From Bifidobacterium sp. (GTDB taxonomy: Bacteria; Actinomycetota; Actinomycetes; Actinomycetales; Bifidobacteriaceae), in the NCBI GenBank assembly GCA_022739095.1, contig JAIJEI010000009.1, forward strand, positions 1-22,629: a stretch of DNA of 22,629 nucleotides, read 5' to 3'. The notes beneath the pieces are model-generated. The model had not been told where the DNA came from. It saw nothing but the letters and a program-made list of their open reading frames with translations, and did not search any database. Positions 1-8,246 of the stretch are shown one piece after another (position 1 is the first letter of the stretch; every line of letters starts with the position of its first letter). The translations under genes were made by a program, and so were the position numbers.

Positions 1-72
1 AACAATCTCATCGCCCCCGTCATGCTCCGCTGCGGCGGACTCGACATACGCCTACCACAACCAAGAACCTAA
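1..72 (+). other. Possible 3' end of a truncated reading frame
   Basis: The first frame is open from the window edge to a TAA at 70-72, giving a short tail (NNLIAPVMLRC... ending LPQPRT). I do not recognise it. It may be the end of a gene that lies outside the window, or chance. It directly precedes the kinase remnant, so a junction between unrelated sequences probably lies near 73-100. Confidence 0.2.
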
Positions 73-100
73 CCCACGAAAACAGCAGAAGCCTCACAAC

Positions 101-534
101 TTCACCTTCGACCTCAACGCTTGGGTCGGCCTGTTCGGTCAGTTCGCCAAGGTTATCGGCCAGCCGGTTGACGCCGGTATGCTGTACGGCACCCTGTTCC
201 GCGCGGCCATCGCCGACGACGTGGACGCCAACTGCGGCGGCCTGCTGAACTACCCGTTCCGCTCCGGCGAATTCCTGGCCGGTCTGCCTGAAGGCCGCCC
301 GCTGTTCGTCCGCAGCCCCGAGGCCAACATGACCTTCGGCAACTTCATGCGCGCCCAGCTGTTCTCCGCGTTCTCCCCGGTCAAGATCGGCATGGACGTG
401 ATAACCAGCAGGAGCACGTGCAGATCGACTCTCTCGTGGGCCACGGCGGCATCTTCACCACGCCGAAGGTGGCGCTTGGGGTTTCGGACGGCGGTCTCCG
501 CACATGCCAATCAGCGTTGGCAAGCCAGCACTGA
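101..534 (+). pseudogene. FGGY-family carbohydrate kinase remnant
   Basis: The translation from about 101 (FTFDLNAWVGLFGQFAKVIG, then YGTLFRAAI, CGGLLNYPFRSGEFLAGL, EGRPLFVR and FMRAQLFSAFSPVKIGMDV) resembles the C-terminal half of FGGY sugar kinases, enzymes that phosphorylate pentoses or related polyols with ATP. After about position 400 the reading moves to another frame, where HVQIDSLVGHGGIFTTPKVA continues the same family pattern. It then degenerates and stops at 532-534. The N-terminal sugar-binding half and the last ATP-binding segment are missing, so it cannot encode an active kinase. The exact substrate cannot be told. Family assignment is from remembered motif patterns; the frameshift and truncation are read from the sequence. 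Confidence 0.7.
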
Positions 535-564
535 TGACTAAATCAGTCTGCTGACTGCTACCGC

Positions 565-604
565 TAAAAGGGGCTGTTCCGGGAAACCGGAGCAGCCCCT
601 TTTA
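565..604. terminator. Strong hairpin, likely bidirectional terminator
   Basis: A near-perfect stem (AAAAGGGGCTG paired with CAGCCCCTTTT, with a further CCGG pairing inside) has A-rich and T-rich edges on either side. It could end transcription of the kinase remnant on the plus strand and of the ATPase-TIR gene on the minus strand, whose stop lies about 50 bp away. Confidence 0.8.
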
Positions 605-656
605 GGTGGTTTAGATGATTCGCATTAATCCGATGCGCACTGAATTGAATTCCGAT

Positions 657-3107
657 TTATCGTGGTATGCGATCAAGCTGATTTTGTAATGCAGCCGTCA
701 TGGTGCCCATATTTTCGATTACATTGAATGATTGGTTGACGGTATCAGCAAATGGGCGAAGGGGGCGCGCAAAATTACCAAGCATACGAATTAGAGGCAG
801 CATCTGTGTCACTTCCGGAGGCATGGATAGCGAAGTACGCAATCCATCGAATGTCGCTCCCATGCTGTCAATCTGGCTGTTGCGTAGAGCGCCTTGTGGA
901 AGGCTCTGAATGAAGCCCACGTATTGAGACATGACGGCATAGGCGTTATTCCATAGTTCTGACAGATTATCCGATGCCTTGTTGAGCGAATCAATGTCAG
1001 GTTGTAGTTGTTCTGATAGTTGTATCGCCCATGAGGAATAGACAGACGCATTGCCGTTCGCAGGAGCGGGATGGGTACTTAATGTCTTTGAGATATTTTG
1101 AAATGATACGGCAAATTCTTGCGCGCCCACATTAACTTGTGGTGTAAGCTCTTCTATCTCATTCCAGGCGCTCAATAAATCCGATGTGTTGCCTCCCCTA
1201 AACTTGCTCACAACTGACTCTGATGTGCCATCAGATTGTGATTGGGCAGTAATATCCTCTATTACTGCGCGAAGTTCTTTTACGATTTCAAGGATTCTCT
1301 TTTGACGATCTTCAGCAGACATTAAACGCAAATCGCCCACTGGTAGATACTGTCGATTATGCGCGATGTCCCAAACAGGATCACGATCGCTAATTCCAGT
1401 CATGCCATCTATGCTTTGCAACATCAATGGAAGTATACGATTCGGTCCATGTTCCGTGACCCGAGTATTGAAATCCAGCAGTTCTTTACGACAGGCCTCA
1501 CTACGCACATATCTGGGAGTAATTATTGGAAGAATGATATTTGCATTACCAATACCTCGATCAAGTGCCTGACGCCAATCTTCACCCCAGTTTATAGAGG
1601 TCTTGTCGACGAATAACCCGAGTGTATTGCTGGTCTCGTAATTGTATTCGTCGATAATATCATTAACGAATTGAAGTATTGCCCCCTTGAGGTGGTCATT
1701 ATCTGCATGGCAGTAGCTTAAAAACAGGTTGGCATCAGTAGGGGCATTGGCATGAGCTGCCACATCGGTGTCGGACGGCCGAATAGGTAAAACTGATGGA
1801 ATCGATAATGAGTAATGTTCAGCATCCGAAGTAGCTGTCTGGAATCCGTCACTGTCCCACAATGAAGAAATTGGCAGAGCCCATATGTTGTTAGTGAACT
1901 GCTGCACCTTGTCTCCTGTGTATAAGACGTAGCCTCGGTGGAAGCGCTTGTCGCTGTCGCGCAATGCTGCAATACCAGAAAAATCTTTGCGGTCCACGGT
2001 ATTGTTGGACTTCATTCCCAAAGCGACAAGTTGATTATCGTGTAGCAGCACTAGATCAACCTCTTTGGGTCTATTGCCAGTTTCCCGCCAGTAGAAAGCA
2101 TCGGGGTGTATATCGGACCATTGTATCTCTGGAATGATTTGATTGACAGCGAATGATTCAAAAAGCTCGCCAAACAGAACGTGATCATTATGAAAATCTC
2201 TGCCGGATTGTCGTATTGTTTCAACGCTGAATGACGTGTCTACTGGATGTATTTTTGCGCGGGTAAACAGTTGCTTACCAGGTGCTGAGCGTAGGTTCGG
2301 TAAGGCGGAGATTAGGAATCGACGCATGAAAATGCTGATGTATCGCTCAATGGTGGAGGGATTCGAATGAATAGTGTCGGATATTCTTTTTACATTCAAA
2401 ATCCCGCCAGGGACTGCAAGTAACTCTTTGAGTATGGCATCAGCTATTGCTTTATCCAATCGTTCTCCGGGAAGTATGGTATCGCCCAAAACATTATCGA
2501 TATCCGTTTTTACGGAAAAACGTAAATTGCTCTCTGCAATAGGTATGGAGGGCATTGCATACGAGGGGAAACCTCCCACAGTCATATACCTAGCTAGTGT
2601 GTCCCTATTGGTCTCTGAATGATAGTTCGCGTTTGGGGTACCGTTCCACAACAAGTCAATGATGCTGGTATCAGTATTTTTATTGATTTCTCTGCGCGTT
2701 AGGGGATATAAGGTATAACGCAGGGAACGGCGGGTAAGGGGATCCTGTCCGTCTAGCCCATCTCGGGTGATTGATGCTGAACCAGTAAGAATGAAAAAAG
2801 GAGTAGAACCAGTTTGCTTGTCGATCACTCTCTTGACGGATAGAGGCAAGTCAGGAATACGTTGAGCTTCGTCGATAATGCACGGCGTGGGTAGCGAATC
2901 AACCCACTCATCCAAATGAGATGAGGCGTACTCGAATGTCCTCTTGTCAGCAAGCGTCTCATAATGATAGCCGTCTGGCAATTCTGTCTGAACAAGCATG
3001 GTTTTGCCGACCGCTCGTGCTCCTTCCAGCACCGCTACCTTGCTTGGACACTGACAGAGGACTTGTGCCAACGGTCGAGTTACGTATCGAACGTTCGATG
3101 GGATCAT
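657..3107 (-). CDS. AAA_14/DUF4143 ATPase fused to a TIR domain
   Basis: The 816-residue protein starts with a P-loop ATPase: Walker A GARAVGKT at residues 29-36, Walker B CIIDEAQ at 76-82 and the sensor-like FILTGS at 105-110. A DUF4143-like region follows to about 420. That region normally carries a PD-(D/E)XK-like core; here EVD is present at 349-351, but the usual EVK is GMKS at 364-367, so the nuclease motif looks degraded. Residues about 459-600 form a TIR domain (LFLSYCHADN, LFVDKTSINWGEDW, ACRKEL), with Glu542 in the position of the NAD-cleaving glutamate of TIR enzymes. The last 200 residues are helical with no recognised motif. The gene is solitary, richer in A+T than its neighbours, and has no clear Shine-Dalgarno before the ATG. 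A defence role is inference from the TIR fusion. Confidence 0.88.
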   Translation of the reverse strand: MIPSNVRYVTRPLAQVLCQCPSKVAVLEGARAVGKTMLVQTELPDGYHYETLADKRTFEYASSHLDEWVDSLPTPCIIDEAQRIPDLPLSVKRVIDKQTGSTPFFILTGSASITRDGLDGQDPLTRRSLRYTLYPLTRREINKNTDTSIIDLLWNGTPNANYHSETNRDTLARYMTVGGFPSYAMPSIPIAESNLRFSVKTDIDNVLGDTILPGERLDKAIADAILKELLAVPGGILNVKRISDTIHSNPSTIERYISIFMRRFLISALPNLRSAPGKQLFTRAKIHPVDTSFSVETIRQSGRDFHNDHVLFGELFESFAVNQIIPEIQWSDIHPDAFYWRETGNRPKEVDLVLLHDNQLVALGMKSNNTVDRKDFSGIAALRDSDKRFHRGYVLYTGDKVQQFTNNIWALPISSLWDSDGFQTATSDAEHYSLSIPSVLPIRPSDTDVAAHANAPTDANLFLSYCHADNDHLKGAILQFVNDIIDEYNYETSNTLGLFVDKTSINWGEDWRQALDRGIGNANIILPIITPRYVRSEACRKELLDFNTRVTEHGPNRILPLMLQSIDGMTGISDRDPVWDIAHNRQYLPVGDLRLMSAEDRQKRILEIVKELRAVIEDITAQSQSDGTSESVVSKFRGGNTSDLLSAWNEIEELTPQVNVGAQEFAVSFQNISKTLSTHPAPANGNASVYSSWAIQLSEQLQPDIDSLNKASDNLSELWNNAYAVMSQYVGFIQSLPQGALRNSQIDSMGATFDGLRTSLSMPPEVTQMLPLIRMLGNFARPLRPFADTVNQSFNVIENMGTMTAALQNQLDRIPR

Positions 3108-3115
3108 GTTGATAA

Positions 3116-3160
3116 TTTTATCACATGCTGTATAAAAAAGTGATATTTTATGTGATAAAA
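3116..3160. repeat. Perfect 11-bp inverted repeat upstream of the ATPase-TIR gene
   Basis: TTTTATCACAT at 3116-3126 is mirrored exactly by ATGTGATAAAA at 3150-3160, with a 23-bp AT-rich spacer. Arm centres are 34 bp apart, about three helical turns. One arm falls between the candidate -35 and -10 boxes and the other in the short leader, which is the layout expected for a repressor or autoregulator site. No regulator gene is adjacent. Confidence 0.75.
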
Positions 3161-3172
3161 AATAACATCCAA
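3145..3172 (-). promoter_or_regulatory. Candidate promoter of the ATPase-TIR gene
   Basis: On the minus strand, TTGGAT (3172-3167) and TAAAAT (3150-3145) are separated by 16 bp. The predicted start near 3138 would leave a leader of about 30 nt containing one arm of the inverted repeat. This is read by eye and the -35 box is imperfect. Confidence 0.4.
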
Positions 3173-3311
3173 TGACCTTAGAACACTTCAGGTGATGTTT
3201 TCCAGCAAGATGCAGCCATGTTTCCAGATAACACAGACGCGCCGCTGCCTGGTGCGGAACCGTTGGCGTGAGGTGGCAATCTCGATTATAATTTCGTGGT
3301 CACGCAAAAAT
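3161..3311. other. Intergenic stretch with a short unassigned frame
   Basis: This stretch separates the ATPase-TIR promoter from the fadD terminator. A plus-strand frame from 3182 to a TGA at 3269-3271 reads ...DAAMFPDNTDAPLPGAEPLA and looks more protein-like than random, so it could be the tail of a deleted gene. I cannot assign it and see no start signal. Confidence 0.2.
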
Positions 3312-3337
3312 GAGAGGGCCCACAAAAAGGCCCTCTC
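3312..3337 (-). terminator. Rho-independent-like terminator after the acyl-CoA ligase
   Basis: GAGAGGGCC and GGCCCTCTC form a perfect 9-bp stem around an 8-nt loop, followed on the minus strand by TCATTTTTGC-like T-rich sequence. It lies about 30 bp past the ligase stop codon and separates it from the ATPase-TIR gene. Confidence 0.75.
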
Positions 3338-3367
3338 TTCATGTCGGATCACAAGGAACCGCGCGTC

Positions 3368-5191
3368 TCACCGCTTGCCGTTGTAGATCTCGTTGTCGAT
3401 CACATCGGCGAACACGCGGTTGACAGCCGGACGCACTACCTTCAGCGACGGCGTCAGACACTTGTTCTCCTGCGTGAACTGCGTGTCCAGCACGGCGAAC
3501 TTACGCACGGATTCGGCACGCGATACCGTCGCATTCGCCTTGTCTACGTACTGCTGGATCTCCTCGCGCACCGCGGCGTTCGTGGCGAGCCGGTCCACCG
3601 GCGTCTCCGTGGACAGTCCATGCGCGGGCAGCCACAATGCCAGCGACTCCGGATCGAGCGTCACCAGCGCGCCGATGAACGGGTGCTGGTCGCCCACCAC
3701 CACGCAGTGCTCCACAATCGGGCATTTGGCGATCTCCTCCTCCAGCGGAATGGGAGAGACGTTCTTGCCGCCGGCGGTAATAATAATGTCCTTGATGCGG
3801 CCGGTGATGATGATGCGGCCCTCATCATCGATGTCGGCCAAGTCGCCGGTCCTGAGCCAGCCGTCGGCGGTGAATGCCTCGGCCGTCTTCTCCGGTAGAT
3901 TGTGGTAGCCGCGGAACACGTTCGGGCCCTTGACCTGCAGTTCGCCTTCGTCGGAAATGCGAATCGAGGAGCCGGGCGCGGGCTGGCCCACCGTGCCAAT
4001 TACGTTGTCGGTCACGCGCGTGGCGGCGAACGGGGCGGCGGTTTCGGTCATGCCATAACCCTGAATCATCGGCAGACCGATGCCGTTGTAGAAATGTGCC
4101 AGATCAAGCGACAGCGGCGCGCCGCCGCAGGCCACGTACTTGATCTTCGGGCCCAGAGCGCCACGAACCGTGCGGTAGACGAGCGTCTCGTACTTGGCGC
4201 GCTCGGCGATTTCGGCAAATGTGTGCTGCTCGCCGGCCTGCTCCTTGCGGCTCCAGACGCGCGCGGCCTCGGCCGCCTTGACAAACAGGCGGCCCTTCCA
4301 ACCGGCGCCGGCCTTGTGCGAGGCGGCGTTGTACACCTTCTCGAACACGCGCGGTACGCCCAGCAGGTAGGTCGGTTCAAACGAACGCAGGTCCGGCAGC
4401 AGGGACTTGGTGTCCGGCAGGTAGCCGACCACGCCATCATCGGAGGCGATGGAGGCGTACTGGATGAAGCGTGCGAAGCAGTGGGCCAACGGCAGGAAGA
4501 GCAGCAATCGCGGGTGATCGTCGAGAACCACCTCATGCAGCGCCTGCGAGGCGGCGATGGTAATGGACACGAAGTTCTTGTGGGTCAGCTCCGCACCCTT
4601 CGGGTTGCCGGTGGAGCCCGAGGTGTACACGATGGTGGCCAGGTCGTCCGTGCGCACGGTGGCCACGCGCTCGTTCAGTTCCTCGTCCGAAACAGCCACG
4701 CCGAGACCTTCGAGCGCGCCCAGCGCGTTGCCCTCGAGCATGAGAATCTGCTTCAGGGGGGGGAAGTGGTCCTTGACCGAATCGAGCCGGTCATAGCGCT
4801 CGCGGTTGTCGGCAAAGGCCAGCTTGACCGCGGAATCGTTCATGATGCGCTGGGCTTGCGGGGCGGAGTCAGTGTCGTAAATCGGCACGCTCACCGCGCC
4901 CACTGCAGCCAGCGCGAAGTCGAGGATGCCCCATTCAAGGCGGGTGGAGGAGAAGATAGTGACCGCGTCGCCTTTGGTGATGCCGAGCGCGATCAGGCCC
5001 TTGGCGGCCGAGACCACGCGCTCGTGGAATTCGCCGGTGGTGACGTTCTGCCAGCGGCCGGGGCCGATTTTCTTGGCGGCGATTACCGTGTCCGCGCCGG
5101 TGCGGGCAAGGCGGTCGGTGAGCAGTGAATAGATGGTTTGGTCATCGCGGATCTCGATGGGTTCGCCGGGCGTGGTGTAGTGGTCAAGCAT
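3368..5191 (-). CDS. fadD: Long-chain fatty-acid-CoA ligase (FadD type)
   Basis: This 607-residue cytoplasmic enzyme belongs to the adenylate-forming (AMP-binding) family and would activate fatty acids to acyl-CoA by way of an acyl-AMP. The P-loop-like motif TIVYTSGSTGNPKG sits at about 187-199. YGMTETAAP marks the adenine-binding region, LRTGDLADIDDEGR and IITGRIKDIIITAGGKNVSP the hinge and C-terminal lid, and LTPSLKVVRP the end region with a late lysine. The length is that of the bacterial 600-residue long-chain ligases. The ATG at 5191 is preceded by GTAAGGAC about 13 nt upstream. The gene stands alone with its own terminator. Chain-length preference cannot be read from the sequence. Bifidobacteria lack a full beta-oxidation pathway, so a role in lipid salvage is likely (inference). 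Confidence 0.92.
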   Translation of the reverse strand: MLDHYTTPGEPIEIRDDQTIYSLLTDRLARTGADTVIAAKKIGPGRWQNVTTGEFHERVVSAAKGLIALGITKGDAVTIFSSTRLEWGILDFALAAVGAVSVPIYDTDSAPQAQRIMNDSAVKLAFADNRERYDRLDSVKDHFPPLKQILMLEGNALGALEGLGVAVSDEELNERVATVRTDDLATIVYTSGSTGNPKGAELTHKNFVSITIAASQALHEVVLDDHPRLLLFLPLAHCFARFIQYASIASDDGVVGYLPDTKSLLPDLRSFEPTYLLGVPRVFEKVYNAASHKAGAGWKGRLFVKAAEAARVWSRKEQAGEQHTFAEIAERAKYETLVYRTVRGALGPKIKYVACGGAPLSLDLAHFYNGIGLPMIQGYGMTETAAPFAATRVTDNVIGTVGQPAPGSSIRISDEGELQVKGPNVFRGYHNLPEKTAEAFTADGWLRTGDLADIDDEGRIIITGRIKDIIITAGGKNVSPIPLEEEIAKCPIVEHCVVVGDQHPFIGALVTLDPESLALWLPAHGLSTETPVDRLATNAAVREEIQQYVDKANATVSRAESVRKFAVLDTQFTQENKCLTPSLKVVRPAVNRVFADVIDNEIYNGKR

Positions 5192-5261
5192 AAGCGGGCC
5201 GTGTCCTTACATGCGTTGCGTGATGGCTGTTGACAAAATCGAGCCAATCTGACAAGTTAGG

Positions 5262-5275
5262 TTACGCTGGCGTAA
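5262..5275. promoter_or_regulatory. Palindromic candidate operator upstream of fadD
   Basis: TTACGC and GCGTAA are perfect 6-bp arms around a TG centre, 71 bp upstream of the fadD start codon. Palindromes of this kind are typical TetR-family sites, including regulators of fatty-acid genes in actinobacteria. No such regulator lies in the window, so the partner is unknown. Confidence 0.4.
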
Positions 5276-5343
5276 GGTTGCGCGCGTTGTGGGCAACGGA
5301 GAAGTTGTCTGTCTGGTTTTGTGGATTGTATACAACGCCGTGT

Positions 5344-5964
5344 CTAACCGGTTTGCTCTACGGTTATGACCGTGTCCATTTCGGGAGCCATCGGCTTCCT
5401 GCAGGACAAGTACGCGCTGAGCCCGGCCTGCGCAAGGCCCTGCTGATCGGCATCTTCCTGGCTATCTTCAACCAGGCCATCGGTATGAACGCCATCAGCT
5501 ACTACGGCCCGGTCATGTTCTCCCACATGGGCTTCGGCGGCAACACCGAATTCCTGGCATCCTCCCTGGTGGGTGACATCGAGCTCGTGTTCACCGTGGT
5601 GGGCATGTACCTGATCGATACCGCAGGCCGTAAGAAGCTCATGGCTGTTGGTTCCGGTCTTATGGTGCTGTTCGCGCTCGGCAGCTCCTTCTCTTACGCG
5701 AACAACTACCAGCTGCTCATGCTCATCTTCGTGATGTGCTTCACCTCCTGCTTCACCTTCTCCATGGGCCCGATTCCGTGGATCATGATTCCGGAGCTCT
5801 TCCCGACCTACCTGCGTGGCCGCGCCACCGCCGACCTCAAGCAGGCCGAGTCCGACATCAAGGCCGCCGAGGCCGAGCTGGCTCGTGCTCGCCGCGCCAA
5901 GGAACGCGCCATCGCGACCAGGGCTGCCGCCGAAGCACTGGTCGCCGCGCAAAAGCAGCACTAG
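5344..5964 (+). pseudogene. Rearranged sugar-porter (MFS) remnant with a foreign coiled-coil tail
   Basis: Three pieces are joined. TGLLYGYD, then after a frameshift TVSISGAIGFLQDKYALSPA, matches membrane helices 1-2 of a proton-sugar symporter. From about 5428 the reading returns to the first frame with LRKALLIGIFLAIFNQAIG and MNAISYYGPVMF (helix 7 onward), running to GPIPWIMIPELFPTYLRGRA (helix 10). Helices 3-6 are deleted. After about 5820 the porter is replaced by a highly charged Ala/Glu/Lys/Arg helix (KQAESDIKAAEAELARARRA...) ending at TAG 5962-5964, whose source I do not recognise. A functional permease is very unlikely. The open frame runs back to 5230, but the part before 5344 shows no family features. 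Confidence 0.75.
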
Positions 5965-5995
5965 TGTTCTGCGTTGGAAGTTCGTTGTTGAATTC
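5964..5995. repeat. IS630 left terminal inverted repeat
   Basis: The 32-bp terminus begins GTGTTCTGCGTTGG and pairs imperfectly with the right end at 7103-7134. The TA at 5962-5963 is the flanking target duplication. Confidence 0.8.
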
Positions 5996-6001
5996 GGTGG
6001 T

Positions 6002-7087
6002 CTAGATGCCGGTGGTGCGCTGGAGGAATCGGGCGAGGGAGGAGAGGATCTGGTCGGCGGTCTTGGTCCACTTGAACGGCCGGGGGTTCTCGTTCCACGC
6101 CCTGACCCATTCGCGCACGTCCCTCTCCAATGCCTGGACGCTGCGGTGGTCGCTGCGTTGGAGCATCTGGCGGGTGATCTCGGCGAACAGGCGCTCGACC
6201 TGGTTCAGCCAGCTCGAATAGGTCGGCGTGAAGTGCATGTGGAACCTCGGGTGGCGTTCCAGCCATGCGTTCACGCCCGGCGTCTTGTGGGTCCCGTAGT
6301 TGTCGCACACCACGTGCACGTCGAGCCCGTCGGGGACCTACGCGTCGATCTTTTTGAGGAACGAGACGAACTCGGCGGCCCGGTGCCGGCGGTGCGTGGC
6401 GCTGATGACGGTCCCGTCGGCAACGTTCATCGCGGCGAACAGGCTCGTGGTGCCGTGCCGCACGTAGTCGTGGGTGCGCCGCTCGGGCATTCCCGGCATC
6501 ATCGGCAGGGCCGGCTGTGAGCGCTGGAGCGCCCGGATCTGGCTCTTCTCGTCCACGCACAGCACGACCGCGCTCTCGGGCGGGTCGAGGTACAGGCCGA
6601 CCACGTCGTGCACCCTGTCCACGAACAGCGGGTCGTTCGACAGCTTGAACCCGTCCTCGCGGTGGGGCTTGAGGTTGAACGCCCGCCAGATCCTGCCCAC
6701 GCTCGACCTGCTGATCCCCGTACGCTCGGCCATCAGCCGCCGGCTCCAGTGCGTCGCGCCCCTCGGCGTCTCCTCGAGGGTCGCGACCAGCAGGCCCTCG
6801 ACCATCCGGTCGGTGATCGTCGCCGGCCTGCCCGGCCTCGGCTCGTCCGACAGGCCGTCCAGCCTCGACTCGAGGAACCGCCGACGCCACTTGCCCACCG
6901 TCGGCAGGCTCACGCCGACCCGTCCGGCCACCTCCTTGTTCGACAGGCCCTCCGCGCACGCCAGCACGATCCGGCAACGCAACGCCAAAGCCTGCGACGA
7001 CCTGCGGCGCCTGGCCCAACGCTCCAACCGGTCACGCTCGTCATCGGTCAATGTCAACTCGGCCCTGGGCCTTCCCGTTCTCGCCAT
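6002..7087 (-). pseudogene. IS630-family transposase interrupted by an in-frame stop
   Basis: The N-terminal part (7087-6338) has a helix-turn-helix region (LSNKEVAGRVGVSLPTVGKW) and the first catalytic Asp in VVLCVDEKSQIRAL. A TAG at 6340-6338 interrupts the same frame. Translation beyond it continues without a shift through VPDGLDVHVVCDNYGTHKT (second Asp) and SWLNQVERLFAEI (catalytic Glu), to TAG at 6004-6002. All three catalytic acids are therefore intact and only one codon is broken, so the inactivation is recent or the base call is wrong. Without read-through, neither fragment would have the full DDE centre. An internal ATG at 6319 could start the second part, but that product would lack the first Asp. 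Confidence 0.88.
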
Positions 7088-7102
7088 ACGCCAACCATAC
7101 CA

Positions 7103-7134
7103 GAATTAGTAAACGAATTAAAGACGCAGGATAC
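7103..7134. repeat. IS630 right terminal inverted repeat
   Basis: Read on the minus strand it begins GTATCCTGCGTCTTTAATTC and matches the left end. TA at 7135-7136 is the second copy of the target duplication. Confidence 0.8.
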
Positions 7135-7182
7135 TAGACCGCGCGCTAGAATGGCAATGTTGTCTAAATAAAGGAGTGCGGC

Positions 7183-8238
7183 ATGAGCGACGAGAAACCA
7201 GCCAAGCGTCGAGTTACGCTACGCGATGTCGCTCAGGCCGCAGGTGTATCGCTCAAAACCGCATCGAACGTGATCAATGGTTCCGGGCGTATGACCGATG
7301 AGACCCGTGCCAAGGTCGAGTCGGTCATCAAGGACCTCGACTACCGCGTCAATGTGGCCGCGCGTAACCTCAACCGCGATCACACCGGCTTCATCACCCT
7401 TGCTGTGCCCTCGCTGATTCCGCCGTATCTTGCCGAGCTCGCCAATCGCACCATCGAGGCCGCCCGCCAACGCGACTATTCCGTATACGTCACCACATAT
7501 GCGGAAGGCTCCGCCAAAGGCGCGCGCGACCTGCTGAGCAAATTCAATTCCACCGTGTCCGACGGCATGATCCTCTCCATGAGCGAGGTGGAAAACATCT
7601 CGCCCGACGATTTGAAGGTTGACTTCCCGCTGGTCATCGTCGGTGCACGTACCACGTGGGGCATTGCGGATCATGTGACTCCGGACGATGTGGCCGCAGC
7701 CGCCACGGCCGCGGGATACCTGTATGACCGGGGTTCAACTCGACTTGCCGTAGTCGGCGCTCGTGATGTCTATGACGAAGACGCTTTGCTGCAGGCCGTG
7801 GAAGGCAACGCTCAGCTGCGTCTGCGCGGCGTAATTGAGGAGACGCGTCGACGTGGTCTGACCGTGGATCCACGGCTGATCGGCAACACCGACCAGGACT
7901 GGACCATCGGAGCCGGTGCCCGCGTGACCCAACGGCTCATCGATTCCGGGGTACTGTTCGACGGTGTGATCGCCCTGAATGACCAATTGGCCATCGGCGC
8001 ACTGACCGCGCTGCGCACCGCAGGCTACGAGGTTCCCGCACAGGTGCAGGTCATTGGCTTCGATAATAACGAGGAAGCCTCCTACCTGCAGATTCCACTG
8101 ACCACCATGGATTCCCGTCTTGACTGGACAGCTCCCACGGCCGTAAATCGTATCCTCGGGCGCATCGACGGCAGCATCACTCAGCCCGAGCTGCTCACCA
8201 CCGAATCCCAGGTCATTGCCCGCGCCTCCACGCGCTGA
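7183..8238 (+). CDS. LacI-family transcriptional regulator of the galactan locus
   Basis: The 351-residue protein has an N-terminal LacI helix-turn-helix (VTLRDVAQAAGVSLKTASNVINGSG, about residues 11-35), the hinge-helix region (YRVNVAARNLN) and a periplasmic-binding-protein-like effector domain (GFITLAVPSL, DGMILSMSE, DGVIALNDQLAIGAL, VIGFDNNEEASYLQIPLTT). It is full length. The ATG at 7183 follows AAGGAG at 7171-7176 with good spacing. By position it should control the downstream transporter and endogalactanase, responding to galacto-oligosaccharides or galactose (inference). It resembles the GalR role described for bifidobacterial galactan clusters. The IS insertion 46 bp upstream has displaced any -35 region or operator further up, so its own expression may be altered. 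Confidence 0.9.
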   Translation: MSDEKPAKRRVTLRDVAQAAGVSLKTASNVINGSGRMTDETRAKVESVIKDLDYRVNVAARNLNRDHTGFITLAVPSLIPPYLAELANRTIEAARQRDYSVYVTTYAEGSAKGARDLLSKFNSTVSDGMILSMSEVENISPDDLKVDFPLVIVGARTTWGIADHVTPDDVAAAATAAGYLYDRGSTRLAVVGARDVYDEDALLQAVEGNAQLRLRGVIEETRRRGLTVDPRLIGNTDQDWTIGAGARVTQRLIDSGVLFDGVIALNDQLAIGALTALRTAGYEVPAQVQVIGFDNNEEASYLQIPLTTMDSRLDWTAPTAVNRILGRIDGSITQPELLTTESQVIARASTR

Positions 8239-8246
8239 CGCTAATC

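Larger units (their letters stand above)
5964..7134 (-). mobile_element. IS630-family insertion sequence, complete ends
   Basis: The element is 1171 bp. Its ends form imperfect inverted repeats (21 of 32 positions match; both begin GT and share CTGCGT and TTCGTT). It is bordered on both sides by TA (5962-5963 and 7135-7136), the target duplication typical of IS630/mariner elements. It carries one transposase reading frame on the minus strand, interrupted by a stop. It landed just after the sugar-porter remnant and 46 bp upstream of the LacI start codon. Confidence 0.88.

Noticed and set aside
3902..5128. A 408-codon plus-strand frame opposite fadD
   Set aside because: It is antisense to a clear acyl-CoA ligase, and its composition (Gly, Arg, Val, His) shows no family features.
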